A stretch of 36,010 nt of DNA from Oscillospiraceae bacterium (lineage in GTDB: Bacteria > Bacillota > Clostridia > Oscillospirales > Oscillospiraceae). Made by a program: the position numbers and the translations under genes. The DNA lies in NCBI GenBank assembly GCA_017457285.1, contig JAFTHT010000051.1, positions 1-36,010 of the forward strand, in the 5' to 3' direction. Shown one piece after another: positions 7,074-15,382 of this stretch (its first letter is position 1; each line of letters starts with the position of its first letter). Below the pieces are notes generated by a model. The model ran no database searches and had not been told where the DNA came from. It was given only the letters and a program-made list of their open reading frames with translations.

Positions 7074-7550
7074 TTAGAGATAGCTCTCGGTTTCCACGGA
7101 GGGGACAGCCTCCAGATCACCCACAACGGCCATGGAGTGGGGGGAGAACAGGTAGGTGGACTGGGCAATCTTGTTCATCTTGCCGTCCAGGGCGTAGGCA
7201 ACGCCGGACAGGAAATCCACCACCCGGCGGGCCAGGGAGGGGTCTACATTTTCCATATTGACGATGATGGCCTTCTTGTCACGCAGGTCGTCGGCGGCCT
7301 TGGTGCTGTCGTTGAAGTTGGTGGGGTGGAACAGGACAACCTCCTGCTTGCCGGAGTTGATGTTCAGCACCTGACCGCTGAAGCCGGATTTGGCGGCGGG
7401 AGCGGGGGCAGCCTCGGGGGCGGCAGCCTCGACGGCCCGGCGGCTGGGGCGGGGAGCCTCTTCCTCGTAGCCATCCATCTCGTCGTAATCATCGTATTCG
7501 TCGTCCGCGTAGGGCTGGGCGAACTTCTTCACATTATCCCAAAAGCTCAT
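7074..7550 (-). CDS. sepF: Cell-division protein SepF
   Basis: A 158-residue protein. The N-terminal amphipathic helix MSFWDNVKKFAQP (membrane anchor in SepF) is followed by an acidic Asp/Glu/Tyr-rich linker, an Ala/Pro-rich linker (about 35-62) and the SepF core (about 68-150: VVLFHPTNFNDS, DLRDKKAIIVNMENVD, RRVVDFLSGVAYALDGKMNKIA, YLFSPHSM). SepF bundles FtsZ and tethers it to the membrane. The start at 7550 is chosen because GGAGG lies 8 nt upstream and the amphipathic helix starts there; an ATG at 7577 would add nine unusual residues. It is between yggS (39 bp) and divIVA (23 bp to its start), so co-transcription is likely. Confidence 0.93.
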   Translation of the reverse strand: MSFWDNVKKFAQPYADDEYDDYDEMDGYEEEAPRPSRRAVEAAAPEAAPAPAAKSGFSGQVLNINSGKQEVVLFHPTNFNDSTKAADDLRDKKAIIVNMENVDPSLARRVVDFLSGVAYALDGKMNKIAQSTYLFSPHSMAVVGDLEAVPSVETESYL

Positions 7551-7589
7551 GTTGGTTTCCTCCATATCATACATCATTGGTGATGAAAT

Positions 7590-8288
7590 TTACTTGTTGT
7601 AGTTTCGGGCGCCGAAAATGGCGGTGCCGACACGAATCATGGTGCTGCCGCAGCGGATTGCGTCCTCGTAATCCCCGGACATACCCATAGACAATATATC
7701 GACCCATACATTATCGTATTTTTTTGCCCTGATGTCAACAGCCAGACGATGAATTTTTAGAAAAAATTTGTCATTATCCCCGGAATTTTCGCAAATCGGG
7801 GGGATGGCCATGAGTCCGCGGAGCCGAACGTTGGGGAAATCTGCCATTTTTTCGGCCAGGGGGAGGATGTCGTCCATGGCGAAGCCGCTTTTGCTGGCCT
7901 CCTCGCCGACGTTGATTTCCAGCAGGATATCCTGGATGATGCCCTGCTTCGCGGCCTCGGCCTGGATGCATTCCAGCAGCTTCAGCCGGTCCACGCTTTG
8001 GATCAGATCCACCTTGCCCACCACCTGCTTAACCTTGTTGGTCTGCAAATGGCCGATGAAATGGACGGGGGCTCCGGTGTAGGCATTTTCGGAGAGTTTC
8101 TGGGTCAGCTCCTGAACCCGGTTCTCACCGCAGCAGTCAACTCCGGCGGCAATGGCCTGCCGGACGGCATCGGCATCGTTCATTTTGGTGGCGGCGCAGA
8201 GCAAAATCTCTTTCGGGTCACGGCCGCAGCATAAAGCGGCCTTTTCAATATCCGCCTTGATGGCGGCAACATTCTGGGCGATGGACAT
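7590..8288 (-). CDS. yggS: PLP homeostasis protein, YggS/YlmE family
   Basis: A 232-residue single-domain alanine-racemase-fold protein that binds pyridoxal phosphate through Lys35 in CAATKMND and regulates PLP and amino-acid balance. Family motifs visible are GENRVQEL, HFIGHLQTNKV, IQSVDRLKL, INVGEEASKSGF, LRGLMAIPP, LSMGMSGDYEDAIRCGSTMIRVGTAIFG. In Firmicutes it is ylmE, upstream of sepF (ylmF). The start at 8288 is supported by homology (MSIAQNV) and an AAAGG site 11 nt upstream; a longer frame up to 8360 would be encoded by the palindromic repeat and is rejected. It is the first gene of the cell-division cluster here. Confidence 0.93.
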   Translation of the reverse strand: MSIAQNVAAIKADIEKAALCCGRDPKEILLCAATKMNDADAVRQAIAAGVDCCGENRVQELTQKLSENAYTGAPVHFIGHLQTNKVKQVVGKVDLIQSVDRLKLLECIQAEAAKQGIIQDILLEINVGEEASKSGFAMDDILPLAEKMADFPNVRLRGLMAIPPICENSGDNDKFFLKIHRLAVDIRAKKYDNVWVDILSMGMSGDYEDAIRCGSTMIRVGTAIFGARNYNK

Positions 8289-8318
8289 GGTGGTTCGACC
8301 TTTCTGTACAAAATATGC

Positions 8319-8359
8319 TGTCATTGCCACGCCAGTCTGCGGACTGGCTCGCAATGACA
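8319..8359 (-). repeat. Palindromic REP-like element upstream of yggS
   Basis: Perfect terminal arms TGTCATTGC/GCAATGACA enclose a second inverted pair GCCAGTC/GACTGGC around TGCG. The same element occurs four times inside mutL and in variant form near miaB and 18520. Confidence 0.85.
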
Positions 8360-8371
8360 TGATGTTTCATC

Positions 8372-8410
8372 ACAAAAAGGCGACGGAATGTTACTCCGTC
8401 GCCTTTTTGT
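8372..8410 (-). terminator. Bidirectional-looking terminator after hfq
   Basis: A 16-bp perfect stem (8372-8387 with 8395-8410, 7-nt loop) with A-run and T-run on opposite sides, 8 bp past the hfq stop codon. It should end the miaB/mutS/mutL/miaA/hfq transcript. Confidence 0.9.
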
Positions 8411-8417
8411 GTCGGTT

Positions 8418-8648
8418 TCATGCGGTGGGTGTTGCGGCTTTCAGCTGCTTCATGGGTGCCAGGGTGGAGATGGCGTGTTTGTAGATCATCTGCTGCTTGC
8501 CATCGGTCACCAGCACCACAACGAAGCTGTCGAAGCCCGTAATGATACCCCGGAGCTGGAAGCCGTTCATCAGGAACAGTGTCACCGGAACCCGGTCCCG
8601 GCGCACTTCATTCAGAATGGCGTCCTGTAAATTCAATGTGTCTGACAT
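8418..8648 (-). CDS. hfq: RNA chaperone Hfq
   Basis: A 76-residue Sm-like protein. The Sm1 motif with Gln8, the [21 protein letters not shown] strand region and the Sm2 motif YKHAIST (56-62) are all present. Hfq forms a cytosolic hexameric ring that binds U-rich and A-rich RNA; in Gram-positives its role in small-RNA regulation varies. Sm2 has YKHA, as is frequent in Firmicutes, in place of the enterobacterial YKHAI/V-S pattern only at the flank. The start at 8648 has AGAGG upstream. It follows miaA with a 43-bp gap, the conserved miaA-hfq order. Confidence 0.96.
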   Translation of the reverse strand: MSDTLNLQDAILNEVRRDRVPVTLFLMNGFQLRGIITGFDSFVVVLVTDGKQQMIYKHAISTLAPMKQLKAATPTA

Positions 8649-8691
8649 ATGTATGACCTCTTTCTTTGGGATGCATACATCATAACACTAT

Positions 8692-9621
8692 TCACTTGTC
8701 GGTTTCCTGAATAAGCCGTCGGGCGGATGAAAGAATTTCCTCCCGGTCCCGGATGAGCCAGTTCATATTGGGATTGCGGCGGAACCAGGTCAGCTGCCGC
8801 TTGGCGTACCGCCGGGAGGATTGCTGGACCAGAGCTGCCGCTTCTTCGATGGTAGCCTGGCCCTCCAGGGCGGAAACGAACTCCTTGTAGCCGATGGCCT
8901 GCATGGCGGTGCATTTGGGGGGGACCCCTTCGGAAAGCAGGGACTTGATTTCGTCAATCAGCCCCATTTTCAGCATGATGTCCACCCGCAAATCGATGCG
9001 GCGGTACAGCTCTGCCCGGTCATCGAATCCGATTCCCAGCCACAGGGGAGAATATTTCGGGGGGATGGCCTGGGTTTTGCGGTTGTGGGCGGTGATGGTT
9101 TCGCCGGTTTCCAGGTAGACCTCCAGGGCCCGGATAATCCGCTTCCGGTCGGACAGGTGGAGTCTTGCGGCGGATTCCGGATCGATTTCTTTCAGCCAGT
9201 CCATCAGGACTTCGATGCCCTCCCGGTCGGCTCGCTCCTCCAGCTCCTCCCGGCGGCCGGTGGCGGGGTAGGGGGCAAAATCGTTGCCTTTGATGAGGGC
9301 ATCCATGTAAAGGCCGGTGCCTCCGGCGATGATGGCGGTCTTGCCCCGGGCGAGGATATCATCCACAATGGGGGTGGCCAGGGCGCAGTAGCGGCTGACG
9401 GAAAAATCCTCCCATGGCTCCGCCACATCCAGCATATGATGGGGGATGCCTTGCATTTCATCCCTGGTGGGCTTGGCGGTGCCGATGTCCATCCGGCGGT
9501 AGACCTGCATGGAGTCGCAGGAAACCACCTCGCCGTCAAATTCCTTCGCCAGCTCCACCGCCAGAGCGGTCTTCCCGGAGGCGGTAGGCCCGGCGATGCA
9601 GATAATGTTGTTCATGGGCAT
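8692..9621 (-). CDS. miaA: tRNA dimethylallyltransferase MiaA
   Basis: A 309-residue enzyme that transfers a dimethylallyl group to N6 of A37 in tRNAs reading UNN codons; MiaB, encoded upstream in this cluster, acts on the product. The P-loop GPTASGKT (11-18), the DSMQVYRRMDIGTAKPT segment (about 36-52), IPHHMLDV, IIAGGTGLYMDALIKG and RRYAKRQLTWFRRNPNMNW are all family signatures, and the length is typical. Two starts are possible: ATG at 9621 (GGAG 4 nt upstream) or ATG at 9615 (10 nt); both precede the P-loop. It lies 80 bp after mutL and 43 bp before hfq. Confidence 0.96.
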   Translation of the reverse strand: MPMNNIICIAGPTASGKTALAVELAKEFDGEVVSCDSMQVYRRMDIGTAKPTRDEMQGIPHHMLDVAEPWEDFSVSRYCALATPIVDDILARGKTAIIAGGTGLYMDALIKGNDFAPYPATGRREELEERADREGIEVLMDWLKEIDPESAARLHLSDRKRIIRALEVYLETGETITAHNRKTQAIPPKYSPLWLGIGFDDRAELYRRIDLRVDIMLKMGLIDEIKSLLSEGVPPKCTAMQAIGYKEFVSALEGQATIEEAAALVQQSSRRYAKRQLTWFRRNPNMNWLIRDREEILSSARRLIQETDK

Positions 9622-9701
9622 GAATCTCCGATAGAATGTTGTGGGGATGTTTTTGCGGGAAATGATTGTGTGGCGCTTTCATAGTGCGCGAAAACAACCA
9701 T

Positions 9702-11834
9702 TCAGCTTCTCTTAAACTGCTTCTCCAGCTGTTTTTTACTCAAGGTGACGCAGATGGGTCTGCCGTGGGGGCAGTATTTCAGGTCTTCCCTTGCCATGAC
9801 CTGCTTTACCAGGGCCAGCAGTTCCTTTTCGTCGGTGTGCCAGCCGGCCTTGATGGCGGCTTTGCAGGCCACGGTGTGCAGAATCTCGTCCCGGACGGTG
9901 TCTTTGCTATCGTGGCGGCCACTCAGCAAATCCGCAGCCAGACTTTCCGCCGCCTCGGCGGCATCGGCCGGGGACAAATCCATGGGGATTTGTCGCAGAA
10001 GAACCGTATTTTCGCCAAATTCATCGATTTCAAAACCCAGTTCATCCAGAACTGCCCGATTGGCAAGCAGCTCCGCCGCCCCCTCGGCACTGAGCCGCAC
10101 CGGGATGGGGGTCAGCAGGGCCTGGCCGGAAATGGCCTCCTGATTGGCTTTCAGCTTGTCGAAGAGAATCCGCTCATGGGCGGCGTGCTTGTCGATGAGG
10201 AAGGCATCCTCGCCCTCTTCTACTATAATATAAGTATGGTACAGCTCGCCCACCATACGCCATTGGATTTCCTCGGGCATATCCATGGCGGTCTGTTCCA
10301 TAGGCTCCGTCAGATCTGCGTCATTGGGAGGAGCCGAAGGCGACGTGGCAGGCTCCTTTGGAATTGTGGGGATATCGGAGGGGATTGCCACACCAGTCTG
10401 CGGATTGGTTCGCAATGACAGGGAATCGGGGAGATTGCCGTGCCAGTCTGAGGACTGGCCCGCAATGACAGTGTGCTTCGGAGGCGGGGCGATGTGGGCA
10501 TCGGCCCCTACGGAGGGGAGGATGACCGTTTCCCGCAGGGGCAGGGGAGCGGGCTGTTCCAGCTTGGCAACCGTTGCGATGGCGGCCTCCTTTTTGGGCT
10601 GGGGCGCATCGGCAATGGCGGCAGAGAAGGTCTTGAATTCCGCTGGGGTCATGGTGCGGAAGAAACCCGGTTGGGCAGGTTTGTTGGGGAGATTGCCACG
10701 CCAGTCTGCGGACTGGCTCGCAATGACATTGTTATTTTGGGGTGCAGGTTTATTGGAGGGGATTGCCACGCCAGTGTCCGCACTGGCTCGCAATGACACG
10801 GTGTCGGAGGGGGTTACAGGTTTCTTAAACTCCACCTGGGGCCGGTCGGGGGTTTTGTTCAGGGCTCCCAGAACGCCGTAATGGACGCAGTCAAAAACCG
10901 CCTTTTCCGACAGGAATTTTACCTCCGTCTTGGCGGGGTGGACGTTCACATCCACCGCCGTGGCAGGCAGCCGCAGATGCAGCACGCAGGCGGGGAATTT
11001 TCCCACCATGATCTGATTCCGGTAGGCCTCTTCCACAGCCGCAATCAGCAGCTTGGATTTCACCGGCCGGTCGTTGACGAAGAAGGTCTGCAAACTCCGG
11101 CTGGGCCGGGAATCCGTGGGCTTGCTGACGAAGCCTGTCAGGCTGTAGCCCTCCCAGCGGCTGTCCACTTTTACCATTTTGGCACATTCTCTGCCATAGA
11201 CGCAGTAAACCGCCGCCTCCAGCCCACCGGTGCCGGGGGTGGACAGGGCCTGCTTGCCGTCCCGGATGAAGGTGAAGGCCACCTCCGGATGGGCCAGGGC
11301 CTGCATCTGCACCGCAGCGGCCACCCGGCTGCCTTCCACGGAATCGGCTTTCATAAACTTCATCCGGGCGGGGGTGTTGAAGAACAGATCTCTTATTATA
11401 ATAGTAGTGCCGTCGGGGCAGCCGGCTTCCGATTCCTCGGTGACGGCACCGGCCTCCAGATGAAGGCTCACACCCATGAGAGAACCGGCGGTTTTGGTCA
11501 TCAAATCGATGCGGCTGACAGAGGCGATGGCTGCCAGAGCCTCGCCCCGGAAGCCCATGGTGGCAATGGATGCCAAGTCCTCGGCGGTGCGGAGCTTGCT
11601 GGTGGCATGGCGGAGGAAGGCGGTTCTGGCATCTTCGGCTGTCATGCCGCAGCCGTTGTCCGTGACCCGCAGGAAAGTCATGCCGCCGTCCCGAATCTCC
11701 ACCGTGACCTTGGAGGCCCCGGCGTCCACGGCGTTTTCCAGCAGCTCTTTCACAACGCTGGCCGGACGCTCCACCACCTCACCGGCGGCAATCAAATTGG
11801 CAATATGGGGGGATAATTGGATGATTTTTGGCAT
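9702..11834 (-). CDS. mutL: DNA mismatch repair protein MutL, linker expanded by repeats
   Basis: A 710-residue MutL. The GHKL ATPase part has ENAVDAG (33-39), DNGCGM and GFRGEALAAI. The C-terminal dimerisation/endonuclease part has DKHAAHERILFD (548-559; the last metal-motif Glu is Asp here), an ACKAAIKAG segment and CPHGRP (about 686-691). It couples MutS mismatch recognition to strand cutting. B. subtilis MutL is about 627 residues; the excess lies in the linker (about 345-483), where four in-frame copies of a 37-bp palindromic repeat are translated in two frames (SLRASADTGVAIPS and VIASQSADWRGNLP). The start at 11834 has GAGGTG 6 nt upstream, 5 bp after the CPBP protease stop. Confidence 0.96.
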   Translation of the reverse strand: MPKIIQLSPHIANLIAAGEVVERPASVVKELLENAVDAGASKVTVEIRDGGMTFLRVTDNGCGMTAEDARTAFLRHATSKLRTAEDLASIATMGFRGEALAAIASVSRIDLMTKTAGSLMGVSLHLEAGAVTEESEAGCPDGTTIIIRDLFFNTPARMKFMKADSVEGSRVAAAVQMQALAHPEVAFTFIRDGKQALSTPGTGGLEAAVYCVYGRECAKMVKVDSRWEGYSLTGFVSKPTDSRPSRSLQTFFVNDRPVKSKLLIAAVEEAYRNQIMVGKFPACVLHLRLPATAVDVNVHPAKTEVKFLSEKAVFDCVHYGVLGALNKTPDRPQVEFKKPVTPSDTVSLRASADTGVAIPSNKPAPQNNNVIASQSADWRGNLPNKPAQPGFFRTMTPAEFKTFSAAIADAPQPKKEAAIATVAKLEQPAPLPLRETVILPSVGADAHIAPPPKHTVIAGQSSDWHGNLPDSLSLRTNPQTGVAIPSDIPTIPKEPATSPSAPPNDADLTEPMEQTAMDMPEEIQWRMVGELYHTYIIVEEGEDAFLIDKHAAHERILFDKLKANQEAISGQALLTPIPVRLSAEGAAELLANRAVLDELGFEIDEFGENTVLLRQIPMDLSPADAAEAAESLAADLLSGRHDSKDTVRDEILHTVACKAAIKAGWHTDEKELLALVKQVMAREDLKYCPHGRPICVTLSKKQLEKQFKRS
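10384..10420 (-). repeat. REP-like palindrome copy A inside mutL
   Basis: 37 bp with arms ATTGCCACACCAGTC and a diverged GATTGGTTCGCAATGACA; translated on the minus strand as SLRTNPQTGVAIP. Confidence 0.85.
10434..10470 (-). repeat. REP-like palindrome copy B inside mutL
   Basis: 37 bp, arms ATTGCCGTGCCAGTC and GACTGGCCCGCAATGACA; only 13 bp from copy A; translated as VIAGQSSDWHGNLP, a different frame from copy A. Confidence 0.85.
10692..10728 (-). repeat. REP-like palindrome copy C inside mutL
   Basis: 37 bp, identical in sequence to the core of the intergenic copy at 8319-8359; translated as VIASQSADWRGNLP. Confidence 0.85.
10762..10798 (-). repeat. REP-like palindrome copy D inside mutL
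   Basis: 37 bp, arms ATTGCCACGCCAGTG and CACTGGCTCGCAATGACA; the arm change is compensated on both sides (GTG with CAC), which keeps the hairpin. Translated as SLRASADTGVAIP. Confidence 0.85.
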
Positions 11835-11839
11835 TTTTA

Positions 11840-12508
11840 TCACCTCATTGACAGAGTGCCGATGGTATTGACGGCGATATGGATCGCCAGGGGCGCGGCG
11901 ATGCTGCCGCTGAACTCATAGGCCCAGGCCAGCACCAGCCCGGCGGGGAGGTACTGGACGAAGCTTACCGGGTCCAGCCCATGGACATGGATGGCGGCAA
12001 AAACCAACGTGGAAACGGCGTAGGCCAGAATCCGGCTCCTGCGGTGGAGCGTCCCAAAGACCAGCGCACGGTAAAACAGCTCCTCCGCCACCGGGGCCAG
12101 CAGGACGGTGCCCACAGCCATCAGATAGAAATTCTGCCGCCCGGCATGGTTGATGACCACATCGTTGGTGTTTACATAACTCGGAAATAGCCGGTAGGTG
12201 ATGGCAGACACGGCGAAGATGGAAAGGTAGTACACCAGAAAACCAAGGCTTGCCGCCATCAGGGATTTCCTCCAGCGGTTGGAGAAATCCCCTGCGCTGG
12301 CCTGGAGGTAATCCCGGAAAATCCAACAAACAGCGGCGAAATTTACGGAAAAATAGGAAAAATTCAGGTGTGCGCTGTTGTATCCGGGAAACAAATAGTA
12401 AAGGGCATAGCTCAGAATGGTGGCGAGAAACACCAGCTGGAACAGCAGGTAGCGAATGCCCCAGCGGGTTTCTGAAATATTTAATTGGATGGGGAGTTGT
12501 TTGTGCAT
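11840..12508 (-). CDS. CPBP-family (CAAX-like) intramembrane protease
   Basis: A 222-residue membrane protein with about six hydrophobic helices (20-40, 50-66, 84-105, 126-140, 162-178, 185-215). The three CPBP/Abi motifs are present: EELFYRA (Glu142, Glu143, Arg147), FAAIH (170-174) and HIAVN (His210, Asn214). Such proteins are intramembrane metal-independent-looking glutamyl proteases; bacterial members serve in bacteriocin immunity, protein maturation or unknown tasks. The start at 12508 follows the mutS stop by one base and has no good ribosome site of its own, so translational coupling to mutS is likely; a TTG at 12517 is an alternative. Its position between mutS and mutL is unusual, and no repair role is implied. 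Confidence 0.88.
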   Translation of the reverse strand: MHKQLPIQLNISETRWGIRYLLFQLVFLATILSYALYYLFPGYNSAHLNFSYFSVNFAAVCWIFRDYLQASAGDFSNRWRKSLMAASLGFLVYYLSIFAVSAITYRLFPSYVNTNDVVINHAGRQNFYLMAVGTVLLAPVAEELFYRALVFGTLHRRSRILAYAVSTLVFAAIHVHGLDPVSFVQYLPAGLVLAWAYEFSGSIAAPLAIHIAVNTIGTLSMR

Positions 12509-12509
12509 A

Positions 12510-15110
12510 TCAATCAAGCATCCGTTTCAGTTTGTACAGCTCGTTCATGGCTTCGATGGGGGTCAGGGTTTCCACGGTAATGGCCCCCAGGGCGGCGCAG
12601 ACCTGCTGGGCCGTCAGATCCAGCATGGAAATCTGGTCGTCGGGTTCTTCTTTGATGATCCGCTGAACGCCTTCCTGGCTTTCCAGCTCCGAGAGGATCT
12701 CTCTGGCCCGGGCGATGACGCTGTTGGGCAGCCCCGCCAGCTTGGCGACTTCCACGCCGTAGCTGTCGTCAGCGGCACCGGGGACGATTTTCCGCAGGAA
12801 AATCATCTGGTCGCCCCGTTTTTTGACGGCAATATTGTAATTTTTGACGTTGGGAAGCTCCTCCTCGATGGTGGAAAGCTCGTGGTAATGGGTGGCGAAG
12901 AGGGTCTTGGCCCCCAGTTTTTTGGGACTGGCGGCGTACTCCAGCACCGCCCGGGCGATGGCCATGCCATCGTAGGTGGAGGTGCCACGGCCGATTTCGT
13001 CCAGAATCAGCAGGGAGCGGGAGGTGGCGTGCTTCAAAATGGAGGCCACCTCACTCATTTCCACCATGAAGGTGGACTGGCCGGAGGCCAGATCGTCGCT
13101 GGCACCGATGCGGGTGAACACCCGGTCCACGATGCCGATTTTGGCGGATTTCGCCGGGACGAAGGAGCCCATCTGGGCCATCAGCACAATCAGGGCCACC
13201 TGCCGCATATAGGTGGATTTACCCGCCATATTGGGGCCGGTGATGATGGAAACCTGGTTTTCGGCAGAGCCCAGCCGGGTATCGTTGGGCACGAACAGGG
13301 TGTCCTTCAGCATCACCTCCACCACCGGATGCCGTCCGTCGGTGATGGAAATTTCGCCACCCAGGGTGATTTCCGGACGGCAATAGCCCCGCTGAATGGC
13401 CACGGTGGCAAGGCTGCACAGGGCATCCGCCGCCGCCACGGCTCCGGCGCTGAGCTGCACCCGGGCGGCCTGAGCGGCCAGATGCTCCCGCAGCTGGGTA
13501 AAAATCTGGTACTCCAGAGCCGTCAGCCGGTCCTTGGCGGTGAGCACCTGGTCTTCCAGCTCCTTCAGCTCCTGGGTGATGTAGCGCTCGCAGTTGGCCA
13601 GGGTCTGCTTGCGGATATAGTGGCCGGGTACCTGATTCATAAAGGACTTGGAAACTTCGATATAGTAACCAAAAACCCGGTTAAAGCTAACTTTCAGCGT
13701 GCGGATTCCGGTTTTCTCCCGCTCCGCCGCCTCGATGGCCAGAATGGTGCCGGAGCCGCCCTCCATGATATCCCGGAGCCGGTCGGCATCGGCATTGGCC
13801 CCCTTGCGGATGATGCCGCCCTCCCGGACGGTCAGGGGTGGCTCGTCCACGATGGTGTTTTCAATCAGTTCGGCGCAGTCCGTCAGGGGGTCGATGGCCT
13901 GCTCCAGCTTCCGAAGCAGGGGGGATTCGGTGGCGGAAAGCTGGGCCTTTACCAGCGGCAACGCCCGCAGGCCCCGGGCCAAGCCCAGCAGATCCCGGCA
14001 GTTGACGGTGCCGGTGACCACCCGGGTCATGACCCGCTCCAGGTCGGTCACGTCCTTCAGAGCCTCCAGCAGCTCGCCCCGGCAGATGGGGGAACTGACC
14101 AGCTCTTCCACAGCGGACTGCCGCCGGCCGATTTCGATGGGGTCCAGCAGGGGCTTTTCCAGCCAGCTGCGGATCAGCCGTCCGCCCATGGCGGTGCGGG
14201 TCTTGTCCAGCACCCACAGCAGGGTGCCCTTCTTCTCCTTGGAGCGCATGGTTTCCGTCAGCTCCAGATTCCGCCGGGCATCCAGATCCAGCTCCATAAA
14301 CCGGCCGGTGGTGTAGTATTGCAGTTCCCGGATGTGGGAAAGGTCGTTCTTTTGCAGGGTCAGCAGGGTCTGCAGCAGGGTGCCGCTGGCGATGATGGCG
14401 GCGGGCAGACCCGTCAGCCCCAGCTGAGCCATGGGGGCACCGAAATGCCGCTCCAGCAGGGCTTCGGAGGCGTTCAGATCAAATTGGCCGGGCTTTCCCT
14501 CGTCCACGCAGCAGTTCAGGCGGCGGAACAGGGCATCCTCCAGGGCCTCATCGTCGATGCCCGCGCCGCCCCGGATGACTTCGGAGGGGGCGAAGCGGCC
14601 CAATTCCGAAATGGCGGCGGCAATATCGGCGCAAACCGTGGCGAAAAAGGCACCGGTGGATACATCGCAGAAGGCCAGGCCGAATTTCCCCCCCTCGCCG
14701 TAGAGGCAGGCCAGATAATTATTCCGGTTTTCGTCCAGCATACAGCTTTCGGTGACGGTGCCGGGGGTGACGATGCGGGTGATGTCCCGCTCCACCAGAC
14801 CTTTGGTGGTGGCGGGGTCCTGCATCTGCTCGCAGATGGCCACCTTGTAGCCCTTCTGCACCAGCCGGGCGATGTAGGCATCCACGCTGTGGAAGGGCAC
14901 GCCGCACATGGGGGTCTGCTCCTCCTTGGGCTTGCCCCGGTCCCGGGTGGTCAGAGTCAGGTCCAGCTCCTTGGCGGCGACCCGGGCATCGTCGTTGAAC
15001 ATCTCATAGAAGTCGCCCAGCCGGAAAAACAGGATGCAGTCCTGATTCCGCTCCTTGATTTCATTGTACTGCCGCTGCATGGGGGTCAGTTCGGTATTGG
15101 ATTTTGCCAT
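12510..15110 (-). CDS. mutS: DNA mismatch repair protein MutS
   Basis: An 866-residue MutS of the standard MutS1 length. The N-terminal mismatch-recognition domain has the Phe-X-Glu motif (Phe34-Tyr35-Glu36 in RLGDFYEMF). The clamp and lever domains are followed by the ATPase with Walker A GPNMAGKST (625-633), Walker B LLILDEIGRGTSTYDG and the signature ATHYHEL, then a short C-terminal dimer helix. It binds mispairs and recruits MutL, encoded two genes downstream. The start at 15110 has AGAGG about 9 nt upstream. It overlaps no neighbour; the CPBP gene begins one base after its stop. A 268-bp repeat-filled gap separates it from miaB. Confidence 0.97.
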   Translation of the reverse strand: MAKSNTELTPMQRQYNEIKERNQDCILFFRLGDFYEMFNDDARVAAKELDLTLTTRDRGKPKEEQTPMCGVPFHSVDAYIARLVQKGYKVAICEQMQDPATTKGLVERDITRIVTPGTVTESCMLDENRNNYLACLYGEGGKFGLAFCDVSTGAFFATVCADIAAAISELGRFAPSEVIRGGAGIDDEALEDALFRRLNCCVDEGKPGQFDLNASEALLERHFGAPMAQLGLTGLPAAIIASGTLLQTLLTLQKNDLSHIRELQYYTTGRFMELDLDARRNLELTETMRSKEKKGTLLWVLDKTRTAMGGRLIRSWLEKPLLDPIEIGRRQSAVEELVSSPICRGELLEALKDVTDLERVMTRVVTGTVNCRDLLGLARGLRALPLVKAQLSATESPLLRKLEQAIDPLTDCAELIENTIVDEPPLTVREGGIIRKGANADADRLRDIMEGGSGTILAIEAAEREKTGIRTLKVSFNRVFGYYIEVSKSFMNQVPGHYIRKQTLANCERYITQELKELEDQVLTAKDRLTALEYQIFTQLREHLAAQAARVQLSAGAVAAADALCSLATVAIQRGYCRPEITLGGEISITDGRHPVVEVMLKDTLFVPNDTRLGSAENQVSIITGPNMAGKSTYMRQVALIVLMAQMGSFVPAKSAKIGIVDRVFTRIGASDDLASGQSTFMVEMSEVASILKHATSRSLLILDEIGRGTSTYDGMAIARAVLEYAASPKKLGAKTLFATHYHELSTIEEELPNVKNYNIAVKKRGDQMIFLRKIVPGAADDSYGVEVAKLAGLPNSVIARAREILSELESQEGVQRIIKEEPDDQISMLDLTAQQVCAALGAITVETLTPIEAMNELYKLKRMLD

Positions 15111-15150
15111 GGGCGTGACCTCTTTCTGTGTTATGTAATAAGTAGGATAA

Positions 15151-15382
15151 ATGATTGTTTCGCTTAGGATGCACCCTCAAAAAAACGCATGTCATTGCGA
15201 GGCCGAAGGCCGTGGCAATCTCCCGGTGAAATGCCGGAAAAGCAACATATTAGGTGGTTGCAACCAGGTTTATAAGATTTTGCATCCCATCAAATTTCTT
15301 TTTTCGTGAGATTGTACCAGGAGATTGCCACGGCCCTTCGGGCCTCGCAATGACATCCTAATCTGATACGCTAAACAATCAT
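15151..15382 (-). repeat. Composite inverted-repeat element between miaB and mutS
   Basis: ATGATTGTTT (15151-15160) and AAACAATCAT (15373-15382) are exact inverted ends, with an inner inverted pair TTAGGATG/CATCCTAA. Inside are two facing REP-like palindromes: 15190-15223 and 15320-15355 (TGTCATTGCGAGGCC...GGCAATCTCC and its inverse). The central 95 bp have no recognised gene. The stop codon of miaB (15379-15381) lies inside the right terminal arm. This stretch fills the whole gap between miaB and mutS, including the region where a mutS promoter would be; none is clear. Confidence 0.75.

Noticed and set aside
8289-8360. N-terminal extension of YggS
   Set aside because: The extra 24 residues are encoded by the palindromic repeat; homology begins at MSIAQNV with a ribosome site upstream.
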